40,458 bases of DNA from JANDLT01 sp041743485. GTDB taxonomy: Bacteria; Acidobacteriota; Blastocatellia; Pyrinomonadales; Pyrinomonadaceae. Shown here one piece after another: positions 33,324-40,431 of the stretch; within the stretch, counting starts at the first letter, position 1; every line of letters begins with the position of its first letter. The notes beneath the pieces are model-generated. The model searched no databases. It saw only the letters and a program-made list of their open reading frames with translations, and was not told the DNA's origin. A program made the translations under genes and the position numbers. The stretch lies in the NCBI GenBank assembly GCA_041743485.1, contig JBGTMR010000178.1, positions 1 to 40,458 of the forward strand, read 5' to 3'.

Positions 33324-33360
33324 AAGAGCGGTCAGGGATAATACTTCCCTGACCGCTCTT
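33324..33360 (+). terminator. Rho-independent-type terminator after the toxin/immunity pair
   Basis: AAGAGCGGTCAGGGA, a 7-nt loop and its exact reverse complement (15-bp stem), 33 bp after the immunity-like stop, followed by ATTTGTTG. It ends the two-gene transcript. Confidence 0.75.
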
Positions 33361-33555
33361 ATTTGTTGAGTAGCATTTCAGTATGTTGATAATTTAATTT
33401 ACTGAAATAGTGGAATTATGGTTAGTCAAAATCGACTGCTTGATATAAGATGATCGCGCATTGTGTTTCTTAGTTGCAATGTTGTGTCATACGTAGAATG
33501 AACACTTAGAGCAATAGCTTGTTTAAGATTATGTCAAAGGTAGTTAGGAGGTGCG

Positions 33556-34350
33556 ATGATGACCCGAACAACTTCGCTGGTGTCTCTCTCTCCGACTAAG
33601 CTTAAGGATTATCTCGTCTGTCCTAAACTGTACGAGATTAAGCATGTGAAACGGGCGGTTCGGTTTGAGACATCGCCGGCACTCGCTTTTGGGCGCAGTC
33701 TGCACTCCGCGCTTGAACATCTGCATAGTCGGGATAGCGGACGGGATGTAACGCCCCTCGTCGGGATCGATGTCGAGGCGTTGCTGGCGCGACATTGGCA
33801 GAATCCTTACGCCGACCGGCGAGAATCAGAAACTTATTTCGCGTCGGCGTGCGACGCTTTGAAGCACTATTTGAAAGCGTATATGGAAGCACCGGACGAA
33901 ACACTCGGATGCGAGGTATTCATGGCGCGAGTGTTCGACACTTCAGGTTTGCGTGTACGACTCAGTTGCAAAGCCGACCGGGTCAGCATTCGAGGCGATG
34001 GCACGCTCGCAATCACCGATTACAAAACAAATTCATCAGGCAAAGTGCCAACGATAGAATCTTTACAATCGGACTTGCCGACATTCCTCTACTATTTGCT
34101 CGCCCGGGTCACCTATCCGGAATACGAATTCTGCACCATCACTTACCTCAACGTATTGTCCATGGCACGGGTCGAGGTCGCTTACAGCGAAGACGAAATC
34201 ACAACGAACAAAAGGCACTTGCGCGAAGTGTTTCGACAGGTCAGTGATGAAAACTTTGCGGCGCAAGCGTGTGAGGCGTGCGCGTGGTGTGACGCGCAGG
34301 TGATCTGTCCGCTCTACGGCGCAGAGGTCGCGTTTGAGAGCGTGATATAA
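33556..34350 (+). CDS. PD-(D/E)xK nuclease, Cas4/RecB-like with iron-sulfur cysteines
   Basis: A 264-residue protein beginning with SPTKLKDYLVCPKLYEIKHV, then FGRSLHSALEHLH (motif His), a core SCKADRVSIRGDGTLAITDYKT (Asp, DYK motif) and a QSDLPTFLYYLL helix (motif QxxxY-like). Four cysteines, one in VCPKLY near the N-terminus and three in CEACAWCDAQVICPL at the C-terminus, match the 4Fe-4S cluster of AddB/Cas4-type nucleases. An unusually strong AGGAGGT site precedes two adjacent ATG codons (33556 or 33559); spacing favours the second. It is probably a DNA-end nuclease. No CRISPR or helicase partner is nearby, so it may serve the mobile element or defence. Confidence 0.85.
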   Translation: MMTRTTSLVSLSPTKLKDYLVCPKLYEIKHVKRAVRFETSPALAFGRSLHSALEHLHSRDSGRDVTPLVGIDVEALLARHWQNPYADRRESETYFASACDALKHYLKAYMEAPDETLGCEVFMARVFDTSGLRVRLSCKADRVSIRGDGTLAITDYKTNSSGKVPTIESLQSDLPTFLYYLLARVTYPEYEFCTITYLNVLSMARVEVAYSEDEITTNKRHLREVFRQVSDENFAAQACEACAWCDAQVICPLYGAEVAFESVI

Positions 34351-34378
34351 ATGGTCGATGTGCACTCGCGGACGAGTC

Positions 34379-34891
34379 TTACTTACGCACCAACCGCCAG
34401 ATCGCTTCGCGCTTCGCTTCGTAGTCGGTCACATCTTGGAGCGCGATGCGGTCGCCGTTAGTGGCAACCACCGCTACGCTACCCAGGCTCACCAATCGCT
34501 GGTCAAATGACGCTCCGGTCGAAACATCCCTGATCGCTGAAAACGGAATTAATCGCGTGTGGCGGTTGACTAGTCCGCGCCGCAACTCAATGTATTCGCT
34601 TGTCACGATGTAGCGTTCGCTGGTGAGCAGCACCCAGGTGTAAGCGGCAGCCCCGGTCATTAACCCGGGGAAGAGGCAGACCGCGAAGGCGAAGAAGTGA
34701 ACTGTCGTCCAGTCATAGCTAATTCGTTCGGGCGGGTAGTAAAGCGATCCGGCAAACAAGACGCCGTAGTAGATGGCAAAGACGATGACGAGTAGGCTGC
34801 CAGACAAGGCAAGCGACAGGTGCGCCCGGCGTAAGGAAGGACGCGCGGTAAAGACGACCTCCGTCCTTGCCTGAGACATTCGTCCGTTCAT
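34379..34891 (-). CDS. Bacterial PH-domain membrane protein (YdbT/bPH2-like)
   Basis: A 170-residue protein with two hydrophobic helices (LSLALSGSLLVIVFAIYYGV; FFAFAVCLFPGLMTGAAAYT) followed by a PH-like domain: SERYIVTSEYIELRRGLVNR, TRLIPFSAIRDVSTG and LVSLGSVAVVATNGDRIALQ. This is the bPH2 pattern found in YdbS/YdbT-type membrane proteins of unknown function. Its ATG overlaps the stop of the gene upstream (ATGA, 34888-34891), so it was co-transcribed with the IS-disrupted secreted protein; the IS630 insertion may now be polar on it. Confidence 0.8.
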   Translation of the reverse strand: MNGRMSQARTEVVFTARPSLRRAHLSLALSGSLLVIVFAIYYGVLFAGSLYYPPERISYDWTTVHFFAFAVCLFPGLMTGAAAYTWVLLTSERYIVTSEYIELRRGLVNRHTRLIPFSAIRDVSTGASFDQRLVSLGSVAVVATNGDRIALQDVTDYEAKREAIWRLVRK

Positions 34892-36064
34892 AATCGACCT
34901 CCGCGATTCGTGAAGCGGCGTTGCTTCGGTTGTTGCAACACCGGCAAGCGCGTTGTGAGCGTCGCACGATTGCCCGTCGCCGCCGCAAAACTCGGGGCGT
35001 CATGTTGCGTGCCGTATCCCATGCCGGTGACCGCGCCTGCGCCTTGCGAACCTGAGCCGTAATACTTCGCCATTTGATTGACGTAACTCATCTCCGCCAC
35101 CGACGCCGGTTCGGTTGTCGCGACGAGAAACGCCGCACGGAAGTTCTTCGTCGGTTCGTACGTCGGTAAGAACTCTTCATACACCGCTCGTATTTGTTCA
35201 GCGGTAACTTCCATCGTTTCGTCTTCGCGCACGCGCTCGCCGTATCGCAGACTGCCGGTACGCGCCGGGTCACGAATGAAGCGGTGAGGTTTTACCTCTG
35301 CTGCGGGCAGCAACCCCATCAAGAACAACTCCAAATCGCCGAACCGATTCGATGCGGCAACGGCGGGCGGCGCGGAACTCACCGTGTACGTGCTGTCTCC
35401 GTTCGCTTTGAGAAACTTACCTGATGTCCTTCGCCCTATAACGTCGGATGCCGACCATAACCCAGTGCCAGGATAGGTGAGGTTGAGGTCGGGACGCGAG
35501 AGATGCACGCCCCACCGATAAGCCAAGAGTCGGATCGCCAGATCACCCGCCAGATGATGGTTTAGTTGTGCGATGCCGACATCACGTCCGTAGTAGGATG
35601 CCCTACAGCCATATGCGTCGCCGGCACCCGGAGCCAGTCCACCGGAGAACGTGGTGTACAAGTCGAAATGGCGCGGATACACATCGAGGAAGCGGCGAAC
35701 AGCCGCGAAGCCGTAATCGTGGTCGAAACTCGGTGGGACAAATACCGCTTCGCTGAGGATGACGTTGGCGGCGTGAGGGGTGGCGAAGATGTCGGGTGCG
35801 ACGCGGCGCGGTGTGACGGCGTGAATACGATCAACCACACCGAGGTAGGCAGTGGTAGTTCCGGTGATCGATGAGAGTCGTGTGCCGGCAGCGTCGCGCA
35901 TAGTTACCGAAAACGACTCCCACGCTAAACTGTGGTCGTAGAGCGGCAGTTGACCGGTTATCTGCTGACCCGTGGTGAAACGAGCGGTGAAGGTGCGGTC
36001 ACCCGCCACACGGTCGCCCTCCTGCCCATCGTCGCGCATCGGGAGTTCGATCACACTCAAACTA

Positions 36065-36090
36065 TATGCCGCGCACACCAAGAAGTGGAT
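36065..36090 (+). repeat. IS630 left terminal inverted repeat
   Basis: It begins TATGCCGCGCACACC. The reverse complement of 37230-37255 begins TATGGAAGCCACACC; the two match at 21 of 26 positions, with the five differences clustered at positions 5-9. Confidence 0.85.
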
Positions 36091-36092
36091 TC

Positions 36093-37172
36093 TTACCCGG
36101 ATAGCGCATAGAGCCTTCCGTTACTCCAGCCATACCCGAACTTCTCAAGAAAGTTGACCGTGTGCTGCTTCGTTGTTTGATAGTAGTCGTTGATTGCTTG
36201 GCGTAAGTCGTCCATCGTCTCATGCCAGTGATGATGCGAGACTTCTTCCTTCATCCACTTCCACGTCGCCTCCTTCGGATTCTCCTCCGGCGTATAGGCT
36301 GGAAAGTGAATAACTGTTATGCGCCGATGGGCTTCTAACCATTCTTCGACTTCATCGCTCGTATGATGCGATGCCCCGTCTATCCACAGCAGAATCTGTC
36401 CCTCCGGGTGTTCCTCCAACATCATCTCCAACCACCCGATGGTCGCATCACTATCTTGCCAGTCAATGCAGAATGTCGCAGTCTCTGCGCCCGTTCCTAA
36501 ATGAATCGCACCGTAAATGTTTTCGGCTTGTTTGCTGCGTGCGCCATCGGCGACTAAGGGTTGTTCGCCCACCGAATTCCACCTCCGGGCAAGCGTCGCT
36601 TCTAAGTACACCTTGCTTTGGTCGCCCGCCAACGGCACCACCTCCGCACCACTTTCTGCGTATTTCGCTAAGACTTCTTCCGTCTCCAACACAAAGCGGG
36701 CTTGTTCTTCTGGCGTGCGGCGAAGGTAGAGCTTACGTCCCCGCTGATAGCTCCAGCCCATCTCACACAGCAGCTTTCGCACCCCGCTCTTGCTATAACT
36801 GACAGCATATTCGTCACGAATTAGTTTCCTGATTGCCTTCGCACTCCACCCGCTGCCCACCTTCGTCCCCGCCATCGCGCCCGTTGCCATGCACTGCTCA
36901 AGTTCGGCAAGTTGTTCGACCTTTAAGAACCGTTGCCCGTGTTCACCGCCCCACCCCGGATGGTTCTTGAGCCGCTCAAGACCAGCGGCTTGGTAGCACG
37001 TCACCCACTGACTGACACTCTGCTCATCAACGAGGAGAATTCGCCCAACCTCTCGATAGTTGTAACCTTGCGTCACTAAGATCAGGGCATGGTATCGAAG
37101 GCGTTCAGCTAACTTCGTCCGTTTGTCTTTATACCGCCGACACGCTTCGACGTAATCTTCTTCACCAAGCAC
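36093..37172 (-). CDS. IS630-family transposase
   Basis: A 359-residue transposase. Two N-terminal HTH units (NYREVGRILLVDEQSVSQWV; GWSAKAIRKLIRDEY with YSKSGVRKLL) precede the DDE core: LAGDQSKVYLEAT (first Asp), LLWIDGASHHTSDEVEEWL (second Asp) and FPAYTPEENPKEATWKWMK (Glu). The likely start is GTG at 37172, since no ATG exists in frame after an upstream stop. The frame is intact, and the gene fills almost the whole element between the terminal repeats. Confidence 0.92.
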   Translation of the reverse strand: MLGEEDYVEACRRYKDKRTKLAERLRYHALILVTQGYNYREVGRILLVDEQSVSQWVTCYQAAGLERLKNHPGWGGEHGQRFLKVEQLAELEQCMATGAMAGTKVGSGWSAKAIRKLIRDEYAVSYSKSGVRKLLCEMGWSYQRGRKLYLRRTPEEQARFVLETEEVLAKYAESGAEVVPLAGDQSKVYLEATLARRWNSVGEQPLVADGARSKQAENIYGAIHLGTGAETATFCIDWQDSDATIGWLEMMLEEHPEGQILLWIDGASHHTSDEVEEWLEAHRRITVIHFPAYTPEENPKEATWKWMKEEVSHHHWHETMDDLRQAINDYYQTTKQHTVNFLEKFGYGWSNGRLYALSG

Positions 37173-37229
37173 GCTTCCGTCTCCATCCTTACAGGTTTCT
37201 CTGCCACCATCATTCTACATCCATCGCTG

Positions 37230-37255
37230 ATCCACTTCTTGGTGTGGCTTCCATA
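37230..37255 (-). repeat. IS630 right terminal inverted repeat
   Basis: Partner of 36065-36090 (21 of 26 matches). It is followed by the second TA of the target duplication and then coding sequence of the interrupted gene. Confidence 0.85.
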
Positions 37256-37412
37256 TAGGTAACTTCGATGGCAGATTGAGTTCACCATCAATCAACACAT
37301 CCAACCATATTTTAGACCGAAGCCTTGCAGAGGGCGCGGGCGGTGCTGCCCGGTAAACAAACTCACCGCATCCCATCGGCTACCAAGCAGCGTTCGGTGT
37401 TAGCGACCGGCA

Positions 37413-37649
37413 TCAATCCGGTTCCCGATTCGACGTTCGGTCGCGGACTTCGCGGACTAGGCGCAAGAACTCGTCAACTTCGCGGCGGATTTCTTCCTGA
37501 GATTGTTCCGCTTCACCTTCGGCAAGCCATTCGTCGAAACTGAAGGGTTTGATGCCTTGCGTTGCGGCGCGTTTAAGTAAGTCGGCGCGGGCTTGTGCCA
37601 TCTCGCGTGCGCGCTCGGTGTCCGTCAGTCTGGTATTGGGTTGTGACAT
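37413..37649 (-). CDS. Small charged helical protein, 78 aa, possible antitoxin
   Basis: A 78-residue, strongly charged, helix-rich protein (TDTERAREMAQARADLLKRA; QEEIRREVDEFLRLVREVRD) with a central FSFDEWLAEGE. The GGGAGATG ribosome-binding site lies 8 nt before ATG 37649. I do not recognise a family; composition and size would suit an antitoxin or DNA-binding accessory protein, but no toxin partner overlaps it. Its upstream region (37659-37850) contains a 10-bp hairpin and a 16-bp palindrome. Confidence 0.5.
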   Translation of the reverse strand: MSQPNTRLTDTERAREMAQARADLLKRAATQGIKPFSFDEWLAEGEAEQSQEEIRREVDEFLRLVREVRDRTSNREPD

Positions 37650-37758
37650 CGCGCTTCATCTCCCGTCGGTGATTATACGATAGAGAGTGCTTTTTCGACG
37701 GCTGAACTTTGCGCGCAGAACCGTGTCGTAAGTTCTCGCGGCTCGGCACAACGCGGAA

Positions 37759-37798
37759 GCGCGTTGACTACTTTTGTCAACGCGCAGAAATTTCTGCG
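37759..37798. repeat. Hairpin plus overlapping 16-bp palindrome
   Basis: GCGCGTTGAC (37759-37768), a 7-nt loop and GTCAACGCGC (37776-37785) are followed directly by the palindrome CGCAGAAATTTCTGCG (37783-37798). It lies about 110-150 bp upstream of the 78-residue gene. Operator or element-end roles are possible; nothing decides between them. Confidence 0.5.
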
Positions 37799-37852
37799 GT
37801 TTGACAAAATTTTTACGAAGACGAAGGTTGATGCCGCAGCAAACATCGTATC

Positions 37853-37930
37853 TTATCGCCACAGTCCTTCAAACCTGATTGCCGCCGTGCGTGTATAGCG
37901 AACCGTGTGTGCGATGTTTCTGTGTCCTAA
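37853..37930 (-). pseudogene. Integrase C-terminal fragment, second copy
   Basis: The minus frame encodes LGHRNIAHTVRYTRTAAIRF then EGLWR and stop, that is the last ~25 residues of a tyrosine recombinase including the final His and nucleophile Tyr. The DNA is close to 38678-38760 (most bases identical over ~75), where the same tail ends a longer integrase fragment. It breaks off sharply at 37930. Confidence 0.7.
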
Positions 37931-38010
37931 GTGAGCGGTGAAATGTCGTCGAGTGCGACGTGCAATTGGTAGATGCGCGTCTCTTGGAGATGATCGTCGG
38001 GTTGGCATTC
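37931..38010 (-). pseudogene. pRiA4b ORF-3-like fragment
   Basis: A minus frame reads HLQETRIYQLHVALDDISPL and ends at the junction with the integrase fragment. The pattern Y-Q-L-x-V-x-L-x-x-I-x-P is the opening strand of plasmid pRiA4b ORF-3-like proteins, whose next residues (W-R-R) are missing here. It lies immediately downstream of the MazF stop. Only ~25 codons remain, so the call is tentative. Confidence 0.4.
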
Positions 38011-38014
38011 GTCG

Positions 38015-38371
38015 TTAGCCCGCTCCTGAATCGTCAAAACCCAACACCAGCTTGACTCCGGCTTCAACGCGCGCCAGTGCTTTTGCCGACAGCGTACCTA
38101 CCAGTTCGGTCAACGCCGCTTTGTCAACCGTGATGAGCTGCGACACGTTAGCGACGCTATCGCGCTCCAGTCCCGTCGCCTTTGCCGAAAGCAAGATGTT
38201 ACCCGGTGCTTTCGCCAATTCCAAGTTTGAGGTGACGATAATGACAATCACCGTGTTGATGCGGCTACGCGTAAAACGGTCGGACTGTAACACGATTACG
38301 GGTCGCCGCCCGCCCGGTGCCGAACCCTGCGGCTGTGGCAAACTTGCCCACCAGATGTCACCGCGCTGCAT
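38015..38371 (-). CDS. mazF: MazF/PemK-family toxin (mRNA interferase)
   Basis: The 118-residue protein has the family opening MQRGDIWWASLPQPQGSAPG, the conserved RRPVIVLQSDRFTRSRINTV, and VIIVTSNLELAKAPGNILLS, DSVANVSQLITVDKAALTEL. The Arg in the RRPV motif and the Thr/Ser in VTSN correspond to the catalytic pair in MazF. It cleaves single-stranded mRNA at short motifs. It starts 3 bp after the antitoxin stop. Length and motifs are intact, so it is probably functional. Confidence 0.9.
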   Translation of the reverse strand: MQRGDIWWASLPQPQGSAPGGRRPVIVLQSDRFTRSRINTVIVIIVTSNLELAKAPGNILLSAKATGLERDSVANVSQLITVDKAALTELVGTLSAKALARVEAGVKLVLGFDDSGAG

Positions 38372-38374
38372 CGG

Positions 38375-38623
38375 CTACCACTCCGCCTCGTCAGAGGTTG
38401 CAGAGAAGGCAGATGCTTGAAGGTGTGTAAGCACTGGGTCAAGGTCAGAAGACTCTTTGGCATACACTTCGTCGAGGCGGGCGGTGATCTCGCGGTCGCG
38501 GTCGGCGGCAAGCAACGCTTCGACGGCGCGCGTGTAGAGTTCGCTACGCGACATGCGGAGGCGACGCGCGAGTTCTTCGGCTTGCTCGAACACGGGAGTT
38601 GGAACGGAGATTGCGGTTTTCAC
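38375..38623 (-). CDS. Ribbon-helix-helix antitoxin of the MazF pair
   Basis: KTAISVPTPVFEQAEELARR followed by RMSRSELYTRAVEALLA is a ribbon-helix-helix DNA-binding fold as in CopG/MazE-type antitoxins; the acidic tail (YAKESSDLDPVLTHLQ ... SDEAEW) would wrap the toxin. I prefer the GTG at 38623, giving the usual MKTA-I-S start; a TTG at 38629 is the alternative. The GTATAAC-CGGTA-GTTATAC inverted repeat just upstream is a probable autoregulatory operator. The toxin gene follows after 3 bp. Confidence 0.8.
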   Translation of the reverse strand: MKTAISVPTPVFEQAEELARRLRMSRSELYTRAVEALLAADRDREITARLDEVYAKESSDLDPVLTHLQASAFSATSDEAEW

Positions 38624-38631
38624 AGGCAAGA

Positions 38632-38650
38632 GTATAACCGGTAGTTATAC
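38632..38650. promoter_or_regulatory. Candidate autoregulatory operator of the MazF module
   Basis: GTATAAC, 5-bp centre CGGTA, GTTATAC: a 7-bp perfect inverted repeat 8 bp upstream of the preferred antitoxin start. Position and symmetry suit an RHH dimer-of-dimers site. Inferred. Confidence 0.55.
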
Positions 38651-38677
38651 CCTGAAGCAAGAATAATGGAGCAATAA

Positions 38678-39091
38678 CTACCGCCATAACCCTTCAAACC
38701 TGACTGCCGCCGTGCGTGTATAGCGAACCGTATGCGCGATGTTCTTGTGACCTAAATAATCTTGAATCAGTCTCGTATCAAAACCTTTATTTGCCAGATA
38801 GTAACCGCACGAATGCCGCAGCATATGCGGATGCGCACGAAAACCTAGCTTCGCCCGCTCCCCCGCTTGATGGAGGAGATAGTTAATCGCAAAACGTGTC
38901 AGTGGTCCGCGTTCACCCAAGAACAGATAAGGCGAACGAACATCACTTCTCTCATTTCGTTCTCTCAACCACGCACGAATCGCGCGCAACTCGTCACCCG
39001 CTACTGGCTGCTCGGTTGACAGACTCCCTTTGAGCCTTCTGACAAATAGCCGTCCCGAATCTAAATCCAGTTCCTTCGTTCGCAAGTTAAT
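38678..39091 (-). pseudogene. Tyrosine recombinase, N-terminally truncated
   Basis: About 138 native residues remain: LINLRTKELDLDSGRLFVRR, LKGSLSTEQPV (Lys), HPHMLRHSCGYYLANKG (His-x-x-Arg), IQDYLGHKNIAHTVRYTRT (His, Tyr). The core-binding domain and the first catalytic Arg are missing. Upstream the frame passes into the IS982 end (39092), whose repeat encodes PYVELT, so the apparent N-terminus is IS-derived. Inactive. The 3' ~75 bp are duplicated at 37853-37930 beyond the MazF module. Confidence 0.78.
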
Positions 39092-39111
39092 TAACGTGAG
39101 TTCGACGTAAG
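39092..39111 (+). repeat. IS982 left terminal inverted repeat, 20 bp
   Basis: Exact reverse complement of 40082-40101. The outermost T or TA may belong to the target. Confidence 0.8.
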
Positions 39112-39188
39112 GAACTGAACAAGAGAACTCCAAGAGGTAAGATGTGGTTGCCTAAACTACATCTCTTTCGCCGCATGGAGTTCTCTCG

Positions 39189-40076
39189 ATGGACATTTTA
39201 CCTGTGTTCTGTGACATAGACGATTTCTGTTTGCTGTTTGAACCGCGCTGGCAGCAGCAGATGCTGACATCGGGTGAGCGTCAACGCCGCCGCGCGGCAA
39301 CGCTTTCGCTCTCGGAAGTGATGACGATCATCGTGTTGTTTCATGCGTCGGGCTATCGTGATTTCAAGACCTTCTATACGCAGCATGTGCAGCGTCATCT
39401 TTCGTCGGCGTTCCCGCGCTTGGTAAGCTACAACCGCTTCGTTGAACTCCAGCGTGACGCGCTCATCCCCTTGTGCGCTTACATTCAGACGCGGCAGGGC
39501 GAGTGTCGCGGCATCGCCTTTGTCGATTCGACAAGTTTGCGGGTCTGTCACAACCGGCGTATCCACTCGCACCGCGTCTTTGGCGGCGTTGCCGGACGCG
39601 GCAAAACTTCGGTCGGCTGGTTCTTCGGCTTCAAACTTCATGTCGTTATCAACGAGCGCGGCGAACTCTTAGGCGTGCGCCTGACACCCGGTAACACCGA
39701 CGACCGGCGACCGGTTCCGGCTTTGGTCAAAGGACTCTGCGGCAAACTCATCGCCGACAAAGGCTACATCTCCGGCGCGCTCACCGCCCGTTTGTGCGAA
39801 CAAGGCTTGCAACTCGTCACGAAAATCAAAAGCAATATGCGGCAGAAATTCTTACCCTTGTTCGACAAGTTGCTATTGCGGAAGCGGGCGATTATCGAAA
39901 CCGTGATTGACCAACTCAAAAACATCTCGCAGGTGGAACACTCCCGCCATCGCAGTGTGATGAACTTCTTCGTCAACCTGATGGCGGGTCTGGTCGCTTA
40001 CACATTCCGAGAAAAGAAGCCGTCGCTCAACATCCGGGTCACAGAGCGGTTACAACTTCCGGCACTGGTTTTCTGA
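39189..40076 (+). CDS. IS982-family transposase
   Basis: A 295-residue DDE transposase. The N-terminal FCDIDDFCLLFEPRWQQQML and LSLSEVMTIIVLFHASGYRD are typical of IS982. The catalytic acids are in CRGIAFVDSTSLRVCHNRR (Asp), GKLIADKGYISGAL (Asp) and AIIETVIDQLKNISQVEHSR (Glu). Frame and length are normal. It is transcribed rightward within the 1010-bp element. Confidence 0.93.
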   Translation: MDILPVFCDIDDFCLLFEPRWQQQMLTSGERQRRRAATLSLSEVMTIIVLFHASGYRDFKTFYTQHVQRHLSSAFPRLVSYNRFVELQRDALIPLCAYIQTRQGECRGIAFVDSTSLRVCHNRRIHSHRVFGGVAGRGKTSVGWFFGFKLHVVINERGELLGVRLTPGNTDDRRPVPALVKGLCGKLIADKGYISGALTARLCEQGLQLVTKIKSNMRQKFLPLFDKLLLRKRAIIETVIDQLKNISQVEHSRHRSVMNFFVNLMAGLVAYTFREKKPSLNIRVTERLQLPALVF

Positions 40077-40081
40077 TACCG

Positions 40082-40101
40082 CTTACGTCGAACTCACGTT
40101 A
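40082..40101 (-). repeat. IS982 right terminal inverted repeat, 20 bp
   Basis: Exact reverse complement of 39092-39111, lying 5 bp beyond the transposase stop. Confidence 0.8.
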
Positions 40102-40224
40102 GGTTATTACGTCGGCGACGGCGTGACGACCGAGTTGATTCGGGAGTACATCAACAATCAGAAGGTGGAAACAGAAAACCCGACGACGGCATCCGGCTCC
40201 ACGCAAGGGGAACTGTTCGTATGA
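40102..40224 (+). pseudogene. IS200/IS605-type TnpA, C-terminal fragment
   Basis: The frame continuing from the IS982 end reads GYYVGDGVTTELIREYINNQ and runs about 20 residues to TGA 40222-40224. This resembles the finish of IS200/IS605 Y1 transposases (S-Y-F-V-G ... I-R-x-Y-I-x-x-Q). The catalytic HUH and Tyr are absent. An ATG overlapping the stop (40221) opens a short frame that runs into the palindrome and is unlikely to be a gene. Confidence 0.55.
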
Positions 40225-40267
40225 CGGGCAAAAGCAGAGCGGGCTTTCTCGATGTGATGCAACACGA

Positions 40268-40371
40268 AGAGTCCGCGAAAGGCTGTCGCGCTATGACAAT
40301 GACCCGAAACACAAAAGAGTCATTTTGTGTTTCGGGTCATTGTCATTGTGCGACAGCAATTCGCGGACTCT
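40268..40371. repeat. 104-bp near-perfect palindrome (49-bp arms, 6-nt loop)
   Basis: The arms 40268-40316 and 40323-40371 match at 45 of 49 positions; the inner 24 bp (ATGACAATGACCCGAAACAC and four As) are perfect. It begins 43 bp after an IS200/IS605-type transposase tail, fitting a REP/BIME-type or element-end structure. A terminator role is less likely, as there is no T-run. Confidence 0.75.
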
Positions 40372-40431
40372 GATCCTCACCGTTGCTCGTGGTTCCGCAT
40401 ATCATTTATCAAAATAAGTTCGGGACATGTT

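Larger units (their letters stand above)
36065..37255 (-). mobile_element. IS630-family insertion sequence, complete (1191 bp)
   Basis: It is bounded by 26-bp imperfect inverted repeats (5 mismatches, sharing TATG and CACACCAAGAAGTGGAT) and flanked by TA on both sides (36063-36064 and 37256-37257), the usual IS630/Tc1 target duplication. Deleting the element plus one TA rejoins one reading frame. It carries one intact transposase gene, so it is likely a recent insertion. Confidence 0.9.
34888..37371 (-). pseudogene. Secreted metalloprotease-like protein, split by IS630 (excess of 1193 bp)
   Basis: The main part (34888-36064) encodes ~390 residues with MRDDGQEGDRVAGDRTFTAR (a Y-D-D-G-x-x-G-D-x-x-A-G-D surface motif), FDLYTTFSGG, a helix LLAYRWGVHLS and ELFLMGLLPAAEVKP. 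The last two match a group of secreted HExxH peptidase-like proteins, but the zinc motif itself is degraded to LAYRW, so catalysis is unlikely. Removing the element (36065-37255) and one TA copy restores the frame upstream: EFVYRAAPPAPSAR, then SKIWLDVLIDGELNLPSLPS, which joins SLSVIELPMRDDG without a gap. The frame starts after a TAG near 37372. There is no signal peptide in the visible part, so the 5' end is probably lost too. Confidence 0.7.
39092..40101 (+). mobile_element. IS982-family insertion sequence (about 1010 bp)
   Basis: One intact transposase gene lies between perfect 20-bp inverted repeats TAACGTGAGTTCGACGTAAG (39092-39111) and its reverse complement (40082-40101). The flanks do not match: left is an integrase fragment, right an IS200-like transposase tail, with no target duplication. 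The element therefore sits on a recombination junction, probably formed between two copies. Confidence 0.82.

Noticed and set aside
33556..34350. Cas4 of a CRISPR-Cas locus
   Set aside because: No repeats or other cas genes occur anywhere in the window; only the nuclease family resemblance is supported.
37656..37862. 68-codon minus-strand frame upstream of the 78-aa gene
   Set aside because: It spans the hairpin/palindrome region and the integrase tail in the wrong frame; better explained as noncoding.
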